A stretch of DNA of 64,000 nt, from the NCBI RefSeq assembly GCF_947090785.1, contig NZ_OX352320.1:3771001-3835000 (forward strand), given 5' to 3'. A model generated the notes under the pieces. The model did not search any database. It was not told where the DNA came from and saw nothing but the letters and a program-made list of their open reading frames with translations. Below, one piece after another: positions 47,063 through 56,257 of this stretch (its first letter is position 1; each line of letters opens with the position of its first letter). The DNA comes from Rheinheimera sp. MM224 (GTDB lineage Bacteria; Pseudomonadota; Gammaproteobacteria; Enterobacterales; Alteromonadaceae). The translations under genes and the position numbers were made by a program.

Positions 47063-47199
47063 AGATTTCCGCTTTTGTTAAAGACTTGTTTCAGGTAGGC
47101 TGGTCGGATAGGCAAAAATTAAAAAAGCCTATACTCTGAACACCTTATTAAACAGGACGCGATTTTAGCGCACTTTGCCGGACTGAGGAACCTTAATCC

Positions 47200-47823
47200 A
47201 TGACCGTCACTATAGCGATTTTGATGCTGTTAGCTTATTTAAGCGGCTCAATCTCGTCTGCCATTCTGGTCAGCCGCATATTCAGGCTGCCCGATCCGCG
47301 CACTCATGGTTCATGTAATCCGGGCGCAACCAACGTATTGCGTTTAGGCGGCGCTGTTCCAGCCTCTATGGTGCTGGTATTTGATGTGCTCAAAGGCACT
47401 ATTCCGGTTTGGGGTTCTTATTTTTTAGGCATAGAAGCCTTTTATCTGGGTATGATTGCAGTCTGCGCCTGTTTAGGTCATATATTCCCCATCTTTTTTG
47501 GCTTTAAAGGCGGTAAAGCAGTCGCTACAGCTTTTGGCAGTATGATGCCTATAGGGCTTGATTTAGCTGGTTTATTGATTTCTACCTGGATGATGCTGAT
47601 AGGGGCTACCGGCTATTCGTCGCTGGCGGCTATCGTCACTGTAGGCCTGGCGCCTATTTTTACTTGGTTTATCAAACCTTTGTATACCATCCCAGTGTCG
47701 ATGCTGAGCCTGCTGATTATTATCCGTCACAAAGACAATATCATCAGGCTCTGGAATGATCAGGAAACTAAGGTCTGGCATAAAAACCGCAAAACCAAAG
47801 CTCAAGATCCCGAACAGGAATAA
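47200..47823 (+). CDS. plsY: Glycerol-3-phosphate acyltransferase PlsY
   Basis: A 207-residue inner-membrane enzyme that acylates glycerol 3-phosphate from acyl-phosphate, the first step of phospholipid synthesis. Conserved loops are [28 protein letters not shown] and [18 protein letters not shown]. About five to six membrane spans are predicted. The charged C-terminal tail is cytosolic. It converges on tsaD with 17 bases between stops. Confidence 0.95.
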   Translation: MTVTIAILMLLAYLSGSISSAILVSRIFRLPDPRTHGSCNPGATNVLRLGGAVPASMVLVFDVLKGTIPVWGSYFLGIEAFYLGMIAVCACLGHIFPIFFGFKGGKAVATAFGSMMPIGLDLAGLLISTWMMLIGATGYSSLAAIVTVGLAPIFTWFIKPLYTIPVSMLSLLIIIRHKDNIIRLWNDQETKVWHKNRKTKAQDPEQE

Positions 47824-47840
47824 TTAAAGACCCCAATTAA

Positions 47841-48854
47841 TTACAAGGCGGGTAATTGCTCCATAGGCCAACGTGGCGTCACACCTATGGTTAAATCCTG
47901 CTGCTGCCCTGCTCTTAAACGTTGAAAACCTGCAAAAGCAATCATAGCGCCGTTGTCGGTGCAGAATTCTTTACGTGGGTAATAGACTTCGCCTTTTAAG
48001 CTTTTCAGTAAAACTTCCAGCTGTTCACGTAACGACGTATTGGCACTAACACCACCTGCGACCACTAAACGTTTTAAGCGCTGCTCTTTTAACGCACGAC
48101 GACACTTTAATACCAGCGTATCCACTACAGCCTGCTGAAATGACGCTGCAATATCTGCCTGTACTTCAGGGCTTTTGCCTTCGGCTGCAATCACATTAGC
48201 AGCGGCTGTTTTTAAACCACTGAAACTGAAATTTAAGCCAGGTCTGTCTGTCATTGGACGTGGAAAAGCGTATTTATCGGCCTGACCTTGTGTAGCTAAT
48301 TTGGCAAGCAAAGGCCCACCTGGGTACTCCAGCCCCATCAATTTAGCTGTTTTATCAAAAGCTTCACCTGCCGCATCATCGACAGATTCGCCTAATAACT
48401 GATACTGACCTATACCATCCACCCGCACGAGCTGGGTGTGACCGCCAGACACTAACAAAGCGATAAAAGGAAACTCCGGCGGGTTTTCTTCCAGCATAGG
48501 CGCCAGTAAATGGCCTTCCATATGATGCACTGCAAGTGCTGGTTTGCCCCAGGCAAAAGCTAAACTACGACCTATTGATGCGCCCACTAACAAAGCTCCG
48601 GCTAAACCCGGACCTGCTGTATAAGCCACACCATCTATATCGGAGGCTTCACAACCAGCTTCTTTTAACGCTTGTTGAATTAAAGGCAAAGTTTTACGTA
48701 TATGGTCACGTGAGGCCAGTTCAGGCACTACACCGCCGTAATCTGCATGCAAAGGGATCTGGCTGTATAACACATGACTTAGCAGACCCCGCTCTTCGTC
48801 GTACACAGCGATGCCGGTTTCATCACACGATGTTTCTATGCCAAGTACTCGCAT
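47841..48854 (-). CDS. tsaD: tRNA N6-threonylcarbamoyladenosine transferase TsaD
   Basis: A 337-residue ASKHA-fold protein that transfers the threonylcarbamoyl group to A37 of ANN-decoding tRNAs. Motifs are [33 protein letters not shown], the metal-binding [21 protein letters not shown] and the C-terminal [16 protein letters not shown] stands 4 bases before the ATG. It is divergent from rpsU, a widely conserved arrangement. Confidence 0.97.
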   Translation of the reverse strand: MRVLGIETSCDETGIAVYDEERGLLSHVLYSQIPLHADYGGVVPELASRDHIRKTLPLIQQALKEAGCEASDIDGVAYTAGPGLAGALLVGASIGRSLAFAWGKPALAVHHMEGHLLAPMLEENPPEFPFIALLVSGGHTQLVRVDGIGQYQLLGESVDDAAGEAFDKTAKLMGLEYPGGPLLAKLATQGQADKYAFPRPMTDRPGLNFSFSGLKTAAANVIAAEGKSPEVQADIAASFQQAVVDTLVLKCRRALKEQRLKRLVVAGGVSANTSLREQLEVLLKSLKGEVYYPRKEFCTDNGAMIAFAGFQRLRAGQQQDLTIGVTPRWPMEQLPAL

Positions 48855-48931
48855 TTTTCTCCCCTTACCTATATGCTACGCGGCGAATTGTACTGGGATC
48901 CGAGCATCATCACCAGTACAACACTTATTGC

Positions 48932-48961
48932 TTTACATTGGGGCTGGCTTTTGAGTAAAAT
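48932..48961 (+). promoter_or_regulatory. Probable sigma-70 promoter of rpsU operon
   Basis: TTTACA (48932-48937), 18-base spacer, TAAAAT (48956-48961), about 60 bases before the rpsU ATG. Confidence 0.6.
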
Positions 48962-49023
48962 GCCGCACCATTTTTAATCGTATTGGTTAGACACTAACCA
49001 GAGTTGACCGAGGTGAGAATTTA

Positions 49024-49239
49024 ATGCCTGTTGTTAAAGTAAAAGAAAACGAACCATTTGACGTAGCTTTACGTCGTTTCAAGCGCTCTTGTGAAAAAGC
49101 TGGCGTATTAGCTGATGTACGCTCTAAAGAGTTTTTCGAGAAGCCAACTTGGGTTCGTAAGCGTAAGAAAGCTGCCGCTGTTAAGCGTCACATGAAAAAG
49201 CTTTCTCGCGAAAACGCTCGTCGCATCAAGCTTTACTAA
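49024..49239 (+). CDS. rpsU: 30S ribosomal protein S21
   Basis: A 71-residue basic ribosomal protein needed for mRNA binding and initiation. The sequence [20 protein letters not shown] and the basic tail [18 protein letters not shown] are unmistakable. It heads the macromolecular-synthesis operon rpsU-yqeY-dnaG-rpoD, with GAGGTGAGA upstream of the ATG. Confidence 0.98.
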   Translation: MPVVKVKENEPFDVALRRFKRSCEKAGVLADVRSKEFFEKPTWVRKRKKAAAVKRHMKKLSRENARRIKLY

Positions 49240-49255
49240 GATTATTGCCTGACCT

Positions 49256-49699
49256 ATGGCATTGTTAGAACAGCTGCAAGAAGCCCAAAAAGACGCAATG
49301 CGTGCCAAAGACAAATTGCGTCTCGGCACTATTCGTTTAGCTTTAGCTGAAATCAAACAACGTCAAATTGACTCGCAGATGGTGCCTGATGACACCAATA
49401 TTCTTCCTGTACTTACCAAAATGGTAAAGCAGCGGAAAGAATCTGCCAGTCAATACAGTGCAGCAGGTCGGCAAGATTTAGCTGATATTGAATTAGCAGA
49501 AATCGTAATCGTAGAACAGTTTTTGCCACAAGCCTTATCTCAGGCTGAGCTGGATGATTTAGTGCAACACGCTATTACTGCTGTTGCAGCCTCTGGAATG
49601 CAGGACATGGCGAAAGTCATGGCCCACTTAAAGCCACAGGTTCAAGGCCGTACTGATATGGCCGTTTTAAGTCAGGTTATTAAAGCTCGTTTGAGTTAA
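49256..49699 (+). CDS. yqeY: YqeY/GatB-related protein
   Basis: A 147-residue cytosolic protein of the YqeY family, related to the tail domain of GatB. Typical stretches are RAKDKLRLGTIRLALAEIKQ, TKMVKQRKESASQY and AIVIVEQFLPQALS-like segments. Its role is unknown, though a tRNA-amidotransferase link is often suggested. It lies 16 bases after rpsU and before a terminator, an arrangement found in many gammaproteobacteria but not in E. coli. Confidence 0.93.
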   Translation: MALLEQLQEAQKDAMRAKDKLRLGTIRLALAEIKQRQIDSQMVPDDTNILPVLTKMVKQRKESASQYSAAGRQDLADIELAEIVIVEQFLPQALSQAELDDLVQHAITAVAASGMQDMAKVMAHLKPQVQGRTDMAVLSQVIKARLS

Positions 49700-49721
49700 G
49701 CTTCTAGCTGAACTACTGCAC

Positions 49722-49750
49722 GCCGTGCCCTTAGCACGGCTTGTCTTTTT
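49722..49750 (+). terminator. Internal terminator before dnaG
   Basis: GCCGTGC (49722-49728) with GCACGGC (49734-49740), then TTGTCTTTTT. It matches the position of the attenuating terminator between rpsU and dnaG known in E. coli, which keeps primase low. Confidence 0.82.
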
Positions 49751-49775
49751 CTGAATACAAGTAAAAAGGAAAAAG

Positions 49776-51500
49776 GTGGCAGGACAAATCCCCAGACACT
49801 TTATCGACGACTTATTAGCTCGTACAGATATAGTGGAACTGATAGATCACAGAGTTCCGTTAAAAAAGGCCGGTAAGAATTACCAGGCTTGTTGCCCTTT
49901 CCATAACGAAAAATCCCCTTCTTTTACCGTAAGTAGCGACAAACAGTTTTATCATTGCTTTGGTTGTGGCGCTCACGGCAATGCCATCAGTTTTATGATG
50001 GCGTACGAACAACTTGAATTTGTAGAAGCCATTGAAGAACTGGCGAAGCAGCATCATTTAGAGATACCACGCGAACAAGGCAGTGGTAAGCAGTATCCGC
50101 AGGCTCAGGCAGACGATTACAGCCAGATGCAAAAAGCGGCAGATTTGTATCAGCAACAGCTGAAGCAACAGGTTCATGCTGCCACTTATTTGCAGAAACG
50201 TGGTATTTCAGAGGCCACAGCGACAAAATACGGCATAGGCTACGCACCTGATAGCTGGGATTTTGTATTAAAGCAGTTAGGCGTTTCACGTTCAGCTCGT
50301 GATCAGCTGTTTGAAATTAAACTGATCAGCCGCAATGATCAGGGTCGTGAATATGATTTTTTCCGTGACCGGCTGATGTTTCCGATCAGGGATAAACGCG
50401 GCAGAGTGATAGGTTTCGGCGGCAGAGTGATAGGTGAAGGTACGCCAAAGTATCTAAACTCACCAGAGACCCGCCTTTTCCATAAAGGCCGTGAACTTTA
50501 TGGTTTATACGAAGCCAGACAAAGCCAGGACAGGCTGAATCGTGTGCTGATTGTTGAAGGTTATATGGACGTGGTGGGGCTTGCCGAGCAAGGAATATCT
50601 TTTGCAGTGGCTTGTTTAGGCACCGCCACGACCCCAGATCACATGCATACGTTATTCCGCCTGACCAGCACTGTCACTTGCTGTTATGACGGTGACAGAG
50701 CAGGCCGAGACGCCGCATGGCGCGCCTTACAAAGTGCCTTACCGCATTTAAAAGACGGCGTAGAACTGAATTTTGTATTTTTACCGGACGGCGAAGACCC
50801 GGACTCGCTGGTGCAAAAAGAAGGCAAAGATGCCTTTTTAAACCGTCTGGAACAGGCTATGCCTTTAGGTCAGTATTTATTTGACCATCTGGCCAAAGAG
50901 TTAGATTTAAACAGCGACGCCGGAAAATCCGCCTTATGGGTTAAAGGTAACGAGCTGATTAAACAAATTCCAAGTGAATTTTACCGCGATGCCTTGTTTG
51001 AAACCCTGGGATCGCTGGTTGGTAAATCGTCGCAGCAAAACACTGCGGCCAGAAGCCAGACTAAGGTGCAGAGCAAAGCCCCTGCGACCACAAAAATTAC
51101 GCCGATGCGCCGGGCTATTGCGTTGTTACTGCAATACCCTGCCCTTGCCAAAGTGATGCCACTGGCTCCTGAACTGGCTCAGGCGAATTTACCTGGTATT
51201 CAGTTATTGCTGACAGTACAGGAGACTTTATTAGCTCAGCCTGAACTGACTACGGCGCAATTGCTGGAACACTGGCGCGATACGCCTGAATACAACATAT
51301 TGGTGAAGCTGGCGTTATGGGACCATCAGGTTGCCGAAGAGCAGTTAACTAAAGAATTTCTGGATACCTTCCGCTCTATAGAAGATCAGTATCTGGGTCA
51401 ACGTCTGGAAGAATTGCAACGCAAAGATACTTTGCAGCAACTGACCACGGCGGAAAAACACGAATTTGTGTTGCTGTTAAAAGCTTTTAAAAGCAAATAA
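49776..51500 (+). CDS. dnaG: DNA primase
   Basis: A 574-residue primase that makes RNA primers for replication. The N-terminal zinc-binding domain has Cys40, His43, Cys61 and Cys64 (CCPFHNEKSPSF and YHCFGCGAHG). The RNA-polymerase domain carries the TOPRIM motif VEGYMDVVGL and CYDGDRAGRDAA. The C-terminal 150 residues form the DnaB-binding helicase-interaction domain. It starts at GTG 49776 with AAGGA upstream. Confidence 0.96.
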   Translation: MAGQIPRHFIDDLLARTDIVELIDHRVPLKKAGKNYQACCPFHNEKSPSFTVSSDKQFYHCFGCGAHGNAISFMMAYEQLEFVEAIEELAKQHHLEIPREQGSGKQYPQAQADDYSQMQKAADLYQQQLKQQVHAATYLQKRGISEATATKYGIGYAPDSWDFVLKQLGVSRSARDQLFEIKLISRNDQGREYDFFRDRLMFPIRDKRGRVIGFGGRVIGEGTPKYLNSPETRLFHKGRELYGLYEARQSQDRLNRVLIVEGYMDVVGLAEQGISFAVACLGTATTPDHMHTLFRLTSTVTCCYDGDRAGRDAAWRALQSALPHLKDGVELNFVFLPDGEDPDSLVQKEGKDAFLNRLEQAMPLGQYLFDHLAKELDLNSDAGKSALWVKGNELIKQIPSEFYRDALFETLGSLVGKSSQQNTAARSQTKVQSKAPATTKITPMRRAIALLLQYPALAKVMPLAPELAQANLPGIQLLLTVQETLLAQPELTTAQLLEHWRDTPEYNILVKLALWDHQVAEEQLTKEFLDTFRSIEDQYLGQRLEELQRKDTLQQLTTAEKHEFVLLLKAFKSK

Positions 51501-51545
51501 CCGTGAGTAAGCCGTCATTGCGCGGTGGCTAGAAAAGCCGCGCTT

Positions 51546-51554
51546 TGTTATAAT
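51546..51554 (+). promoter_or_regulatory. Extended -10 promoter of rpoD
   Basis: TGTTATAAT (TG at 51546-51547, perfect TATAAT at 51549-51554) lies 50 bases before the rpoD ATG. No good -35 is seen, which is usual for extended -10 promoters. It allows rpoD to be transcribed apart from dnaG. Confidence 0.6.
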
Positions 51555-51603
51555 CGCTAATTCGCATTTTTGAACTAACTATTTGGGTGGAAGAACAGCC
51601 TCT

Positions 51604-53454
51604 ATGGAGCATAATCCTCAGTCGCAACTAAAACTCCTGATCTTGAAGGGTAAAGAGCAAGGTTATTTGACCTTTGCTGAAGTGAATGATCATCTTCCAC
51701 AAGATATTATTGACTCCGATCAGATCGAAGACATTATCCGTATGATCAATGACATGGGTATTCAGGTGTTTGAAACAGCACCAGATGCCGATGACCTGAT
51801 CATGTCTGACGCTGCGCCGGATGAAGACGCCGCAGAAGAAGCCGCTCAGGCTTTAGTCAGTGTGGATAAAGAGTTAGGTCGCACTACAGATCCGGTCCGC
51901 ATGTATATGCGCGAAATGGGCACTGTAGAGCTGTTAACCCGTGAAGGCGAAATCGACATCGCCAAGCGGATTGAAGATGGTATCAATCAGGTTCAGACCT
52001 CTGTGGCTGAATACCCTGAAGCCATCACCTACCTGTTAGAACAGTGGGATAAATTCGAAGCCGAAGAAATTCGCTTAAGTGACATCGTCACCGCTTTTAT
52101 CGATCCAAACGAAGTGGATGATATGGCCCCAACGGCCACTCATATCGGTTCTGACGTGCCAGAAGAAGAACTGGCCGATGAAGACGCTGATATCACAGGC
52201 GATGACGAAGAGTCAGAAGACTCGGACGAAGAGGCTGACACTGGCCCGGATCCGGAAATGGCGCGCGAGAAGTTTGGTGAACTGCGTACTCAGTACGAAG
52301 TAACCCGTGCCTCTATCGTCAAAAACGGCCGTGAGCACCAGACCACCAAAGAAGAAATTGAAAAACTGAGCGAAGTTTTCCGTTGCTTCCGTTTAGTGCC
52401 AAAACAGTTCGACCGTCTGGTCAAAAACATGCGTGAAATGATGGACCGCGTGCGCGTCCAGGAACGTATTGTGATGAAGAACTGCGTTGAGTACGCAAAA
52501 ATGCCAAAGAAAAACTTTATGAAGTCTTTCAGTGGCAACGAAAACTCAACTAGCTGGATCGACGCCGAAATCGCTGCAGGTAAACCTTATTCAGCCAAGC
52601 TGGGTGAGATGCGTGACGATTTGTATCGCAGCGTTGAGAAGCTGAAAAAAATTGAAGAAGAAACTGGTCTTTCCATCTTTAAAATTAAAGATATCAACCG
52701 TCGCATGTCGATTGGTGAAGCTAAGGCCCGTCGTGCGAAAAAAGAAATGGTTGAGGCGAACTTACGTCTGGTTATTTCTATCGCGAAAAAATACACCAAC
52801 CGTGGCTTACAATTCCTTGATTTAATTCAGGAAGGTAACATCGGCTTGATGAAAGCTGTCGACAAGTTCGAATACCGTCGTGGTTATAAGTTTTCAACTT
52901 ATGCTACATGGTGGATCCGTCAGGCTATTACCCGTTCTATCGCTGACCAGGCACGTACTATCCGTATCCCTGTGCATATGATCGAAACCATCAACAAACT
53001 GAACCGTATTTCACGTCAGATGTTGCAGGAAATGGGTCGTGAGCCGTCTCCGGAAGAATTGTCCGAACGTATGGGCATGCCGGAAGACAAGATCCGTAAA
53101 GTGCTGAAAATTGCGAAAGAGCCAATCTCCATGGAAACACCAATAGGTGATGATGAAGATTCGCATCTGGGCGATTTTATCGAAGACAGCTCTTCAGAAT
53201 CGCCGCTGGATTCAGCCACCATGGAAAGCTTAAAAGCCGCCACCAACGAAGTGTTGGCCGGTTTAACAGCCCGTGAAGCAAAAGTACTGCGTATGCGTTT
53301 TGGTATCGATATGAATACCGACCATACACTGGAAGAAGTGGGTAAACAGTTTGACGTAACACGGGAACGTATCCGTCAAATCGAAGCCAAAGCGCTGCGT
53401 AAACTGCGCCACCCTTCCCGTTCAGAAGTATTAAAAAGCTTCCTCGACGAGTAG
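51604..53454 (+). CDS. rpoD: RNA polymerase primary sigma factor (sigma-70)
   Basis: A 616-residue housekeeping sigma factor. Region 1.1 begins [20 protein letters not shown]. Region 1.2 has [20 protein letters not shown]. The acidic nonconserved region lies at about residues 170-220. Region 2 has the -10 reader [17 protein letters not shown], and region 4.2 the -35 helix [21 protein letters not shown] 51604 is used because the N terminus then aligns exactly with E. coli RpoD; a frame starting 7 codons upstream has no support. Confidence 0.98.
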   Translation: MEHNPQSQLKLLILKGKEQGYLTFAEVNDHLPQDIIDSDQIEDIIRMINDMGIQVFETAPDADDLIMSDAAPDEDAAEEAAQALVSVDKELGRTTDPVRMYMREMGTVELLTREGEIDIAKRIEDGINQVQTSVAEYPEAITYLLEQWDKFEAEEIRLSDIVTAFIDPNEVDDMAPTATHIGSDVPEEELADEDADITGDDEESEDSDEEADTGPDPEMAREKFGELRTQYEVTRASIVKNGREHQTTKEEIEKLSEVFRCFRLVPKQFDRLVKNMREMMDRVRVQERIVMKNCVEYAKMPKKNFMKSFSGNENSTSWIDAEIAAGKPYSAKLGEMRDDLYRSVEKLKKIEEETGLSIFKIKDINRRMSIGEAKARRAKKEMVEANLRLVISIAKKYTNRGLQFLDLIQEGNIGLMKAVDKFEYRRGYKFSTYATWWIRQAITRSIADQARTIRIPVHMIETINKLNRISRQMLQEMGREPSPEELSERMGMPEDKIRKVLKIAKEPISMETPIGDDEDSHLGDFIEDSSSESPLDSATMESLKAATNEVLAGLTAREAKVLRMRFGIDMNTDHTLEEVGKQFDVTRERIRQIEAKALRKLRHPSRSEVLKSFLDE

Positions 53455-53464
53455 ATTTGTTTCG

Positions 53465-53515
53465 CGTCGAAAATGTGCTCCTGCATTTGCGACGTACCGT
53501 CCTTCCATGGACATA
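53465..53515 (+). repeat. Interspersed element before the rpoD terminator
   Basis: A stem-loop CGTCGAAAATG (53465-53475) with GCATTTGCGACG (53483-53494) is followed by TACCGTCC and TCCATGGACATA. Bases 53487-53515 match the element after putA at 41771-41799. Confidence 0.7.
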
Positions 53516-53519
53516 AAAG

Positions 53520-53541
53520 AGGCACCTTCGGGTGCTTTTTG
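53520..53541 (+). terminator. Intrinsic terminator of rpoD
   Basis: GCACC (53522-53526), TTCG tetraloop, GGTGC (53531-53535), then a T-run. Confidence 0.85.
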
Positions 53542-53695
53542 TTTTTTACTCTACGAAAATCGCCATGCTTAAAGACATAGACCTGAGCCATATCCGCAGT
53601 TTCGAATTGGAGGAACATGTTGCATTCCCTGCTCATTCCGGTTTACCTGCAATGTTAGATCCAAAAGGCGCTCCATTCCTTCCTTTAACCGCGGT

Positions 53696-53989
53696 TCAAC
53701 CAATACCCCATAAACCCCAGCAAAAAAATAATAAGGCAGACAGATACAAAAAACCTGTTGGCGATTGCCAACGTATTGGTTGTCGAATGAACTCTGCAAA
53801 ACGCAAATTAACCAGATGCAACTCAAACAGCAAAGCAAGCATCAGTAATGCCAATGCAAGTTGGTAATAGCGCTGGGGATCTGCGCTGCCATAAAACCAA
53901 GGCGAACATAACGCATATAGAAAAACCAGATAGATAAATAACATTTTCATCTTTTTATAAGAAAACTGGAAAAGCTTCTTAATATCCAT
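53696..53989 (-). CDS. Small three-helix membrane protein, putative bacteriocin immunity protein
   Basis: A 97-residue protein with a basic N terminus (MDIKKLFQFSYKKMK) and three predicted membrane helices (about 16-32, 42-60, 78-96). The ATG at 53989 is chosen for a strong AGGAG 7-8 bases upstream; the longer frame to 54046 lacks a site. It begins 62 bases after the stop of the double-glycine peptide gene, on the same strand. Small polytopic proteins in this position are typical self-immunity factors of class II bacteriocins and microcins, so that role is inferred from context. No family was recognised by sequence. Confidence 0.65.
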   Translation of the reverse strand: MDIKKLFQFSYKKMKMLFIYLVFLYALCSPWFYGSADPQRYYQLALALLMLALLFELHLVNLRFAEFIRQPIRWQSPTGFLYLSALLFFCWGLWGIG

Positions 53990-54051
53990 GATTTTTCTCC
54001 TGTTAAATATAATGGCTGGCAACAGCGACACTATTGCCAGCCACACATCCT

Positions 54052-54249
54052 TTACTCGAGAGCATCACTAATCCAGCGCTGCACAGACGTATTAGTATTC
54101 AACCACTGCCCCACGGTATATCCTGCCTGGAAAGCACCTGCTAAAAAACCCAGCGCAGCGACAAACCGAGTTGCTGCAGCAAGATTTTTGGGGCTGTAAA
54201 ATTCTCCACCAGAAACAGCTGCAATCTGTTTAGTATCTAATATGATCAT
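54052..54249 (-). CDS. Double-glycine-leader peptide, putative class II bacteriocin/microcin precursor
   Basis: A 65-residue peptide. The leader MIILDTKQIAAVSGG has the spaced hydrophobic residues and Gly14-Gly15 cleavage site recognised by C39-peptidase ABC exporters. The predicted 50-residue mature peptide begins EFYSPKNLAAATRF and has a hydrophobic centre with two GxxxG motifs (GFLAG at 34-38, GYTVG at 43-47), as in helix-forming class IIb bacteriocins. Its tail has two Trp. There is no Cys. AAGGAG lies 8 bases before the ATG, so it is probably expressed. The next gene encodes a small membrane protein. No exporter gene is in the window. Confidence 0.75.
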   Translation of the reverse strand: MIILDTKQIAAVSGGEFYSPKNLAAATRFVAALGFLAGAFQAGYTVGQWLNTNTSVQRWISDALE

Positions 54250-54274
54250 ATGTGTTTCTCCTTGAACAAATGAA

Positions 54275-54291
54275 AGCCTGCCTTTCAGGCT
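54275..54291 (-). promoter_or_regulatory. Hairpin in the leader of the peptide gene
   Basis: AGCCTG (54275-54280) pairs with CAGGCT (54286-54291), 26 bases before the peptide's ATG. It could be a weak terminator of the upstream gene or a leader structure. Confidence 0.4.
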
Positions 54292-54410
54292 AAGTATTAG
54301 CTCGAATAACCAAACCTAAAGGTTGTGGTTTTCGAGGATCACATCTGCGCTTAACAAAAAACACAGGACTGCAGCGACATCACCTTTTGTAAGCACGGAT
54401 TACTGGGAAC

Positions 54411-54809
54411 TCAGCTTATTTCAACACTACATACTGGTTCTTTAATAGCGAGCAGCATTTCAACCTTCTGTAATAGCACAATATCACGAGCATTTTTTAC
54501 CACATCCCTATGATGGGAAACAAAACGCCGATAGAGAAAAGCACTAAACCTGAGCCTCGTCTGCTGGCAATATTGAATAAAATCAAGGACTCGGACAGAG
54601 GCTCTAAATGCAGAATTCGACTGTAATAACGTCAGAAAAGACGCCCCAACAATAATTTGAGCGGCCGTCTCCATAACTAAGTTGATGATTTTGAAAATGC
54701 TAAAAGGAGTAATAAGCGAAGAAACAGGAGCAAGTTGCAATACCATCACTGGGGCTTCAGGCTTGCCGCTTTGTTGTATCGCATTTGAAAGAAGCCATCC
54801 TTGTTCCAT
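54411..54809 (-). CDS. Hypothetical protein upstream of the bacteriocin-like genes
   Basis: A 132-residue frame, read in the same direction and 161 bases before the double-glycine peptide. It has a hydrophobic stretch at residues 32-62 (LITPFSIFKIINLVMETA and beyond) and a basic, Arg/His-rich C-terminal half (TRLRFSAFLYRRFVSHHRD). AGG stands about 8 bases before the ATG. No family was recognised. It could be an accessory gene of the bacteriocin locus or a lone orphan. The A+T-rich context and weak ribosome site leave some doubt that it is coding. Confidence 0.45.
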   Translation of the reverse strand: MEQGWLLSNAIQQSGKPEAPVMVLQLAPVSSLITPFSIFKIINLVMETAAQIIVGASFLTLLQSNSAFRASVRVLDFIQYCQQTRLRFSAFLYRRFVSHHRDVVKNARDIVLLQKVEMLLAIKEPVCSVEIS

Positions 54810-55323
54810 AACTCAAACCTGTAGGTAATGGCGACCACTAACTTCCGCATAGATAGTTAACAATAAATTTACGTCATACAAGTGATTTAAGCAAATATTA
54901 ACCAGTACATTTCCGGTGGAAACACTTAACAGCTTTATTTGGCAGGAAATTTAGTTGATCACAAAATACAGAACCGAGTGATAATTAAAGCCCGTTGCAG
55001 TTTTACGCAACGAGCAAGCTAATCCTGCAATAAATACTCCTGCTAATCGGCAATATTTTTATGGAGAATTTATTCCTTCAGTCGGCTAATTAATATAGCC
55101 ACCAAATCAAGTGTAAATCGCAGGTCCTGTTTGTTTAATCCGGCCTTAGTTATGATTCACTGGCTCTGCAACCGCAACAAACCGTCGACAACAGACCTGC
55201 ATTAACGACGAAAGTGCGACTTAGACCTGTGTCCTGCTGTCGTACCTCACGGCTAGTGTGAAGGATTCCACGGAGAAGCGGATAAAAAACAAGCAATCAG
55301 TACAAAGAGCATGTCACGAAGCG
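54810..55323. other. A+T-rich gap before tRNA-Ile2
   Basis: About 500 bases with no convincing gene, repeat or terminator on either strand. Short frames such as the one at 55081 lack coding character. Confidence 0.4.
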
Positions 55324-55352
55324 GTGACAACAGCGGAAAAACTTCTTATACT
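55324..55352 (+). promoter_or_regulatory. Promoter of tRNA-Ile2
   Basis: GTGACA (55324-55329), 17-base spacer, TATACT (55347-55352), followed by a G+C-rich discriminator GCCTGCGC typical of stringently controlled stable-RNA promoters. It lies about 58 bases before the tRNA. Confidence 0.8.
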
Positions 55353-55409
55353 GCCTGCGCTTTAAAGAGTTCAGCCTTTGAACTTGTTTATTTAAAGCCT
55401 GTTTCAAAT

Positions 55410-55486
55410 GGCCCTATAGCTCAGTTGGTTAGAGCATCCGACTCATAATCGGCAGGTCCCTGGTTCAAGTCCAGGTGGGGCCACCA
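55410..55486 (+). tRNA. ileX: tRNA-Ile2 (anticodon CAT, lysidine-modified)
   Basis: A 77-nt cloverleaf with encoded CCA. The acceptor is GGCCCTA/TGGGGCC, the anticodon loop CTCATAA has CAT at 55444-55446 and the T-arm is GGTTCAAGTCC. The body resembles E. coli ileX (GACTCATAATC with a C-G anticodon stem) rather than the elongator tRNA-Met, so AUA decoding through lysidine is expected. E. coli ileX also lies just downstream of rpoD, which supports the call. Confidence 0.93.
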
Positions 55487-55698
55487 TTTATCAAGCACTT
55501 CTCTAAAAAAGCTTATTTTCAAAATCTCTTTAATTTTGCAGCGGATCGGAATTTCAGAAATTTATTGTACTACGCTCTGTCAATGCGTCTGAAAATGCCA
55601 CTTCTACTTTTTTGTACTTGGGATATCCATTGGTATTTTTTGATGATAGCTTTTGCTAAGGAACCATAGACGAAAAACAACCGTTAAGGATGACTGCC

Positions 55699-56112
55699 AT
55701 GAATAAATACAAGATTCTAAAATTAGGGGAAAAAACGGAGTTTGAGACCGACCAATTAAAAATAGACGCCTTACTTGAGGCTGGCTACAAAATTATCAGT
55801 GAGATTGAAGCAAGCAGCGTAGGCGATGCTAGATACAAAAACGCACATAGAAGCGCACAAACGACAGATCTTGGGGCAGAGAGTACGGCATCGAAAAACC
55901 CTTCTAGCTATTTGGAAGTAACCTCAACTTTGTTTTTGCTTCTTTCGTTGATCGGATGTCTTGTATTACTTACCCTCGGTTTCGACGCCAGAGACTCATA
56001 TGAAACACGCCGTTATGCAGTACTCTATTTCACAAGCGCTTTTGCTTGTTTTGTCATTACACTACTAATTCATAGCGTTTGCAGGTCAATCATTTACATA
56101 GCCAACAAGTAA
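55699..56112 (+). CDS. Membrane protein of unknown function downstream of the tRNA
   Basis: A 137-residue protein. The first 70 residues are soluble, with EKTEFETDQLKIDALLEAGY, and precede two membrane helices (about 75-95 and 107-127). The ATG at 55699 is preferred to ATG 55690 because AAGGA (55686-55690) is 8 bases before it and overlaps the other. A strong terminator overlaps the stop codon. No family was recognised. The A+T-rich composition and the position next to a tRNA gene suggest an accessory gene. Confidence 0.7.
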   Translation: MNKYKILKLGEKTEFETDQLKIDALLEAGYKIISEIEASSVGDARYKNAHRSAQTTDLGAESTASKNPSSYLEVTSTLFLLLSLIGCLVLLTLGFDARDSYETRRYAVLYFTSAFACFVITLLIHSVCRSIIYIANK

Positions 56113-56129
56113 AATTGTTGGCGTTTTTT
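56101..56129 (+). terminator. Intrinsic terminator overlapping the stop of the preceding gene
   Basis: GCCAACAA (56101-56108) pairs with TTGTTGGC (56115-56122), followed by GTTTTTTT. Confidence 0.92.
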
Positions 56130-56173
56130 TCGGTCGTAAGAACGCCTTTTGTGAGGTACGAAATTACCATTCA

Positions 56174-56222
56174 AAACCCTTATCGTTTCCTTAGCTGAAG
56201 CGACATGTCTTCTGTACCAGCA
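56174..56222. repeat. Direct repeat, left copy
   Basis: A 49-base block (AAACCCTTA, CGTTT, AAGCGAC, TACCAGCA) that recurs at 56844-56892 with 40 of 49 bases identical by hand alignment. The two copies flank the 179-residue gene. Confidence 0.8.
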
Positions 56223-56257
56223 TTACTGGAGGATTTGACGATACCCTCTTTCAAAAG

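Noticed and set aside
53532..53867. Forward frame opposite the putative immunity gene
   Set aside because: It is antisense to a gene with a strong ribosome site, has none of its own, and starts just after the rpoD terminator.
55410..55486. Elongator tRNA-Met
   Set aside because: The CAT anticodon fits, but the body and the position after rpoD match tRNA-Ile2.
55475..55669. 64-codon frame starting within the tRNA 3' end
   Set aside because: It overlaps the tRNA and has no ribosome site.
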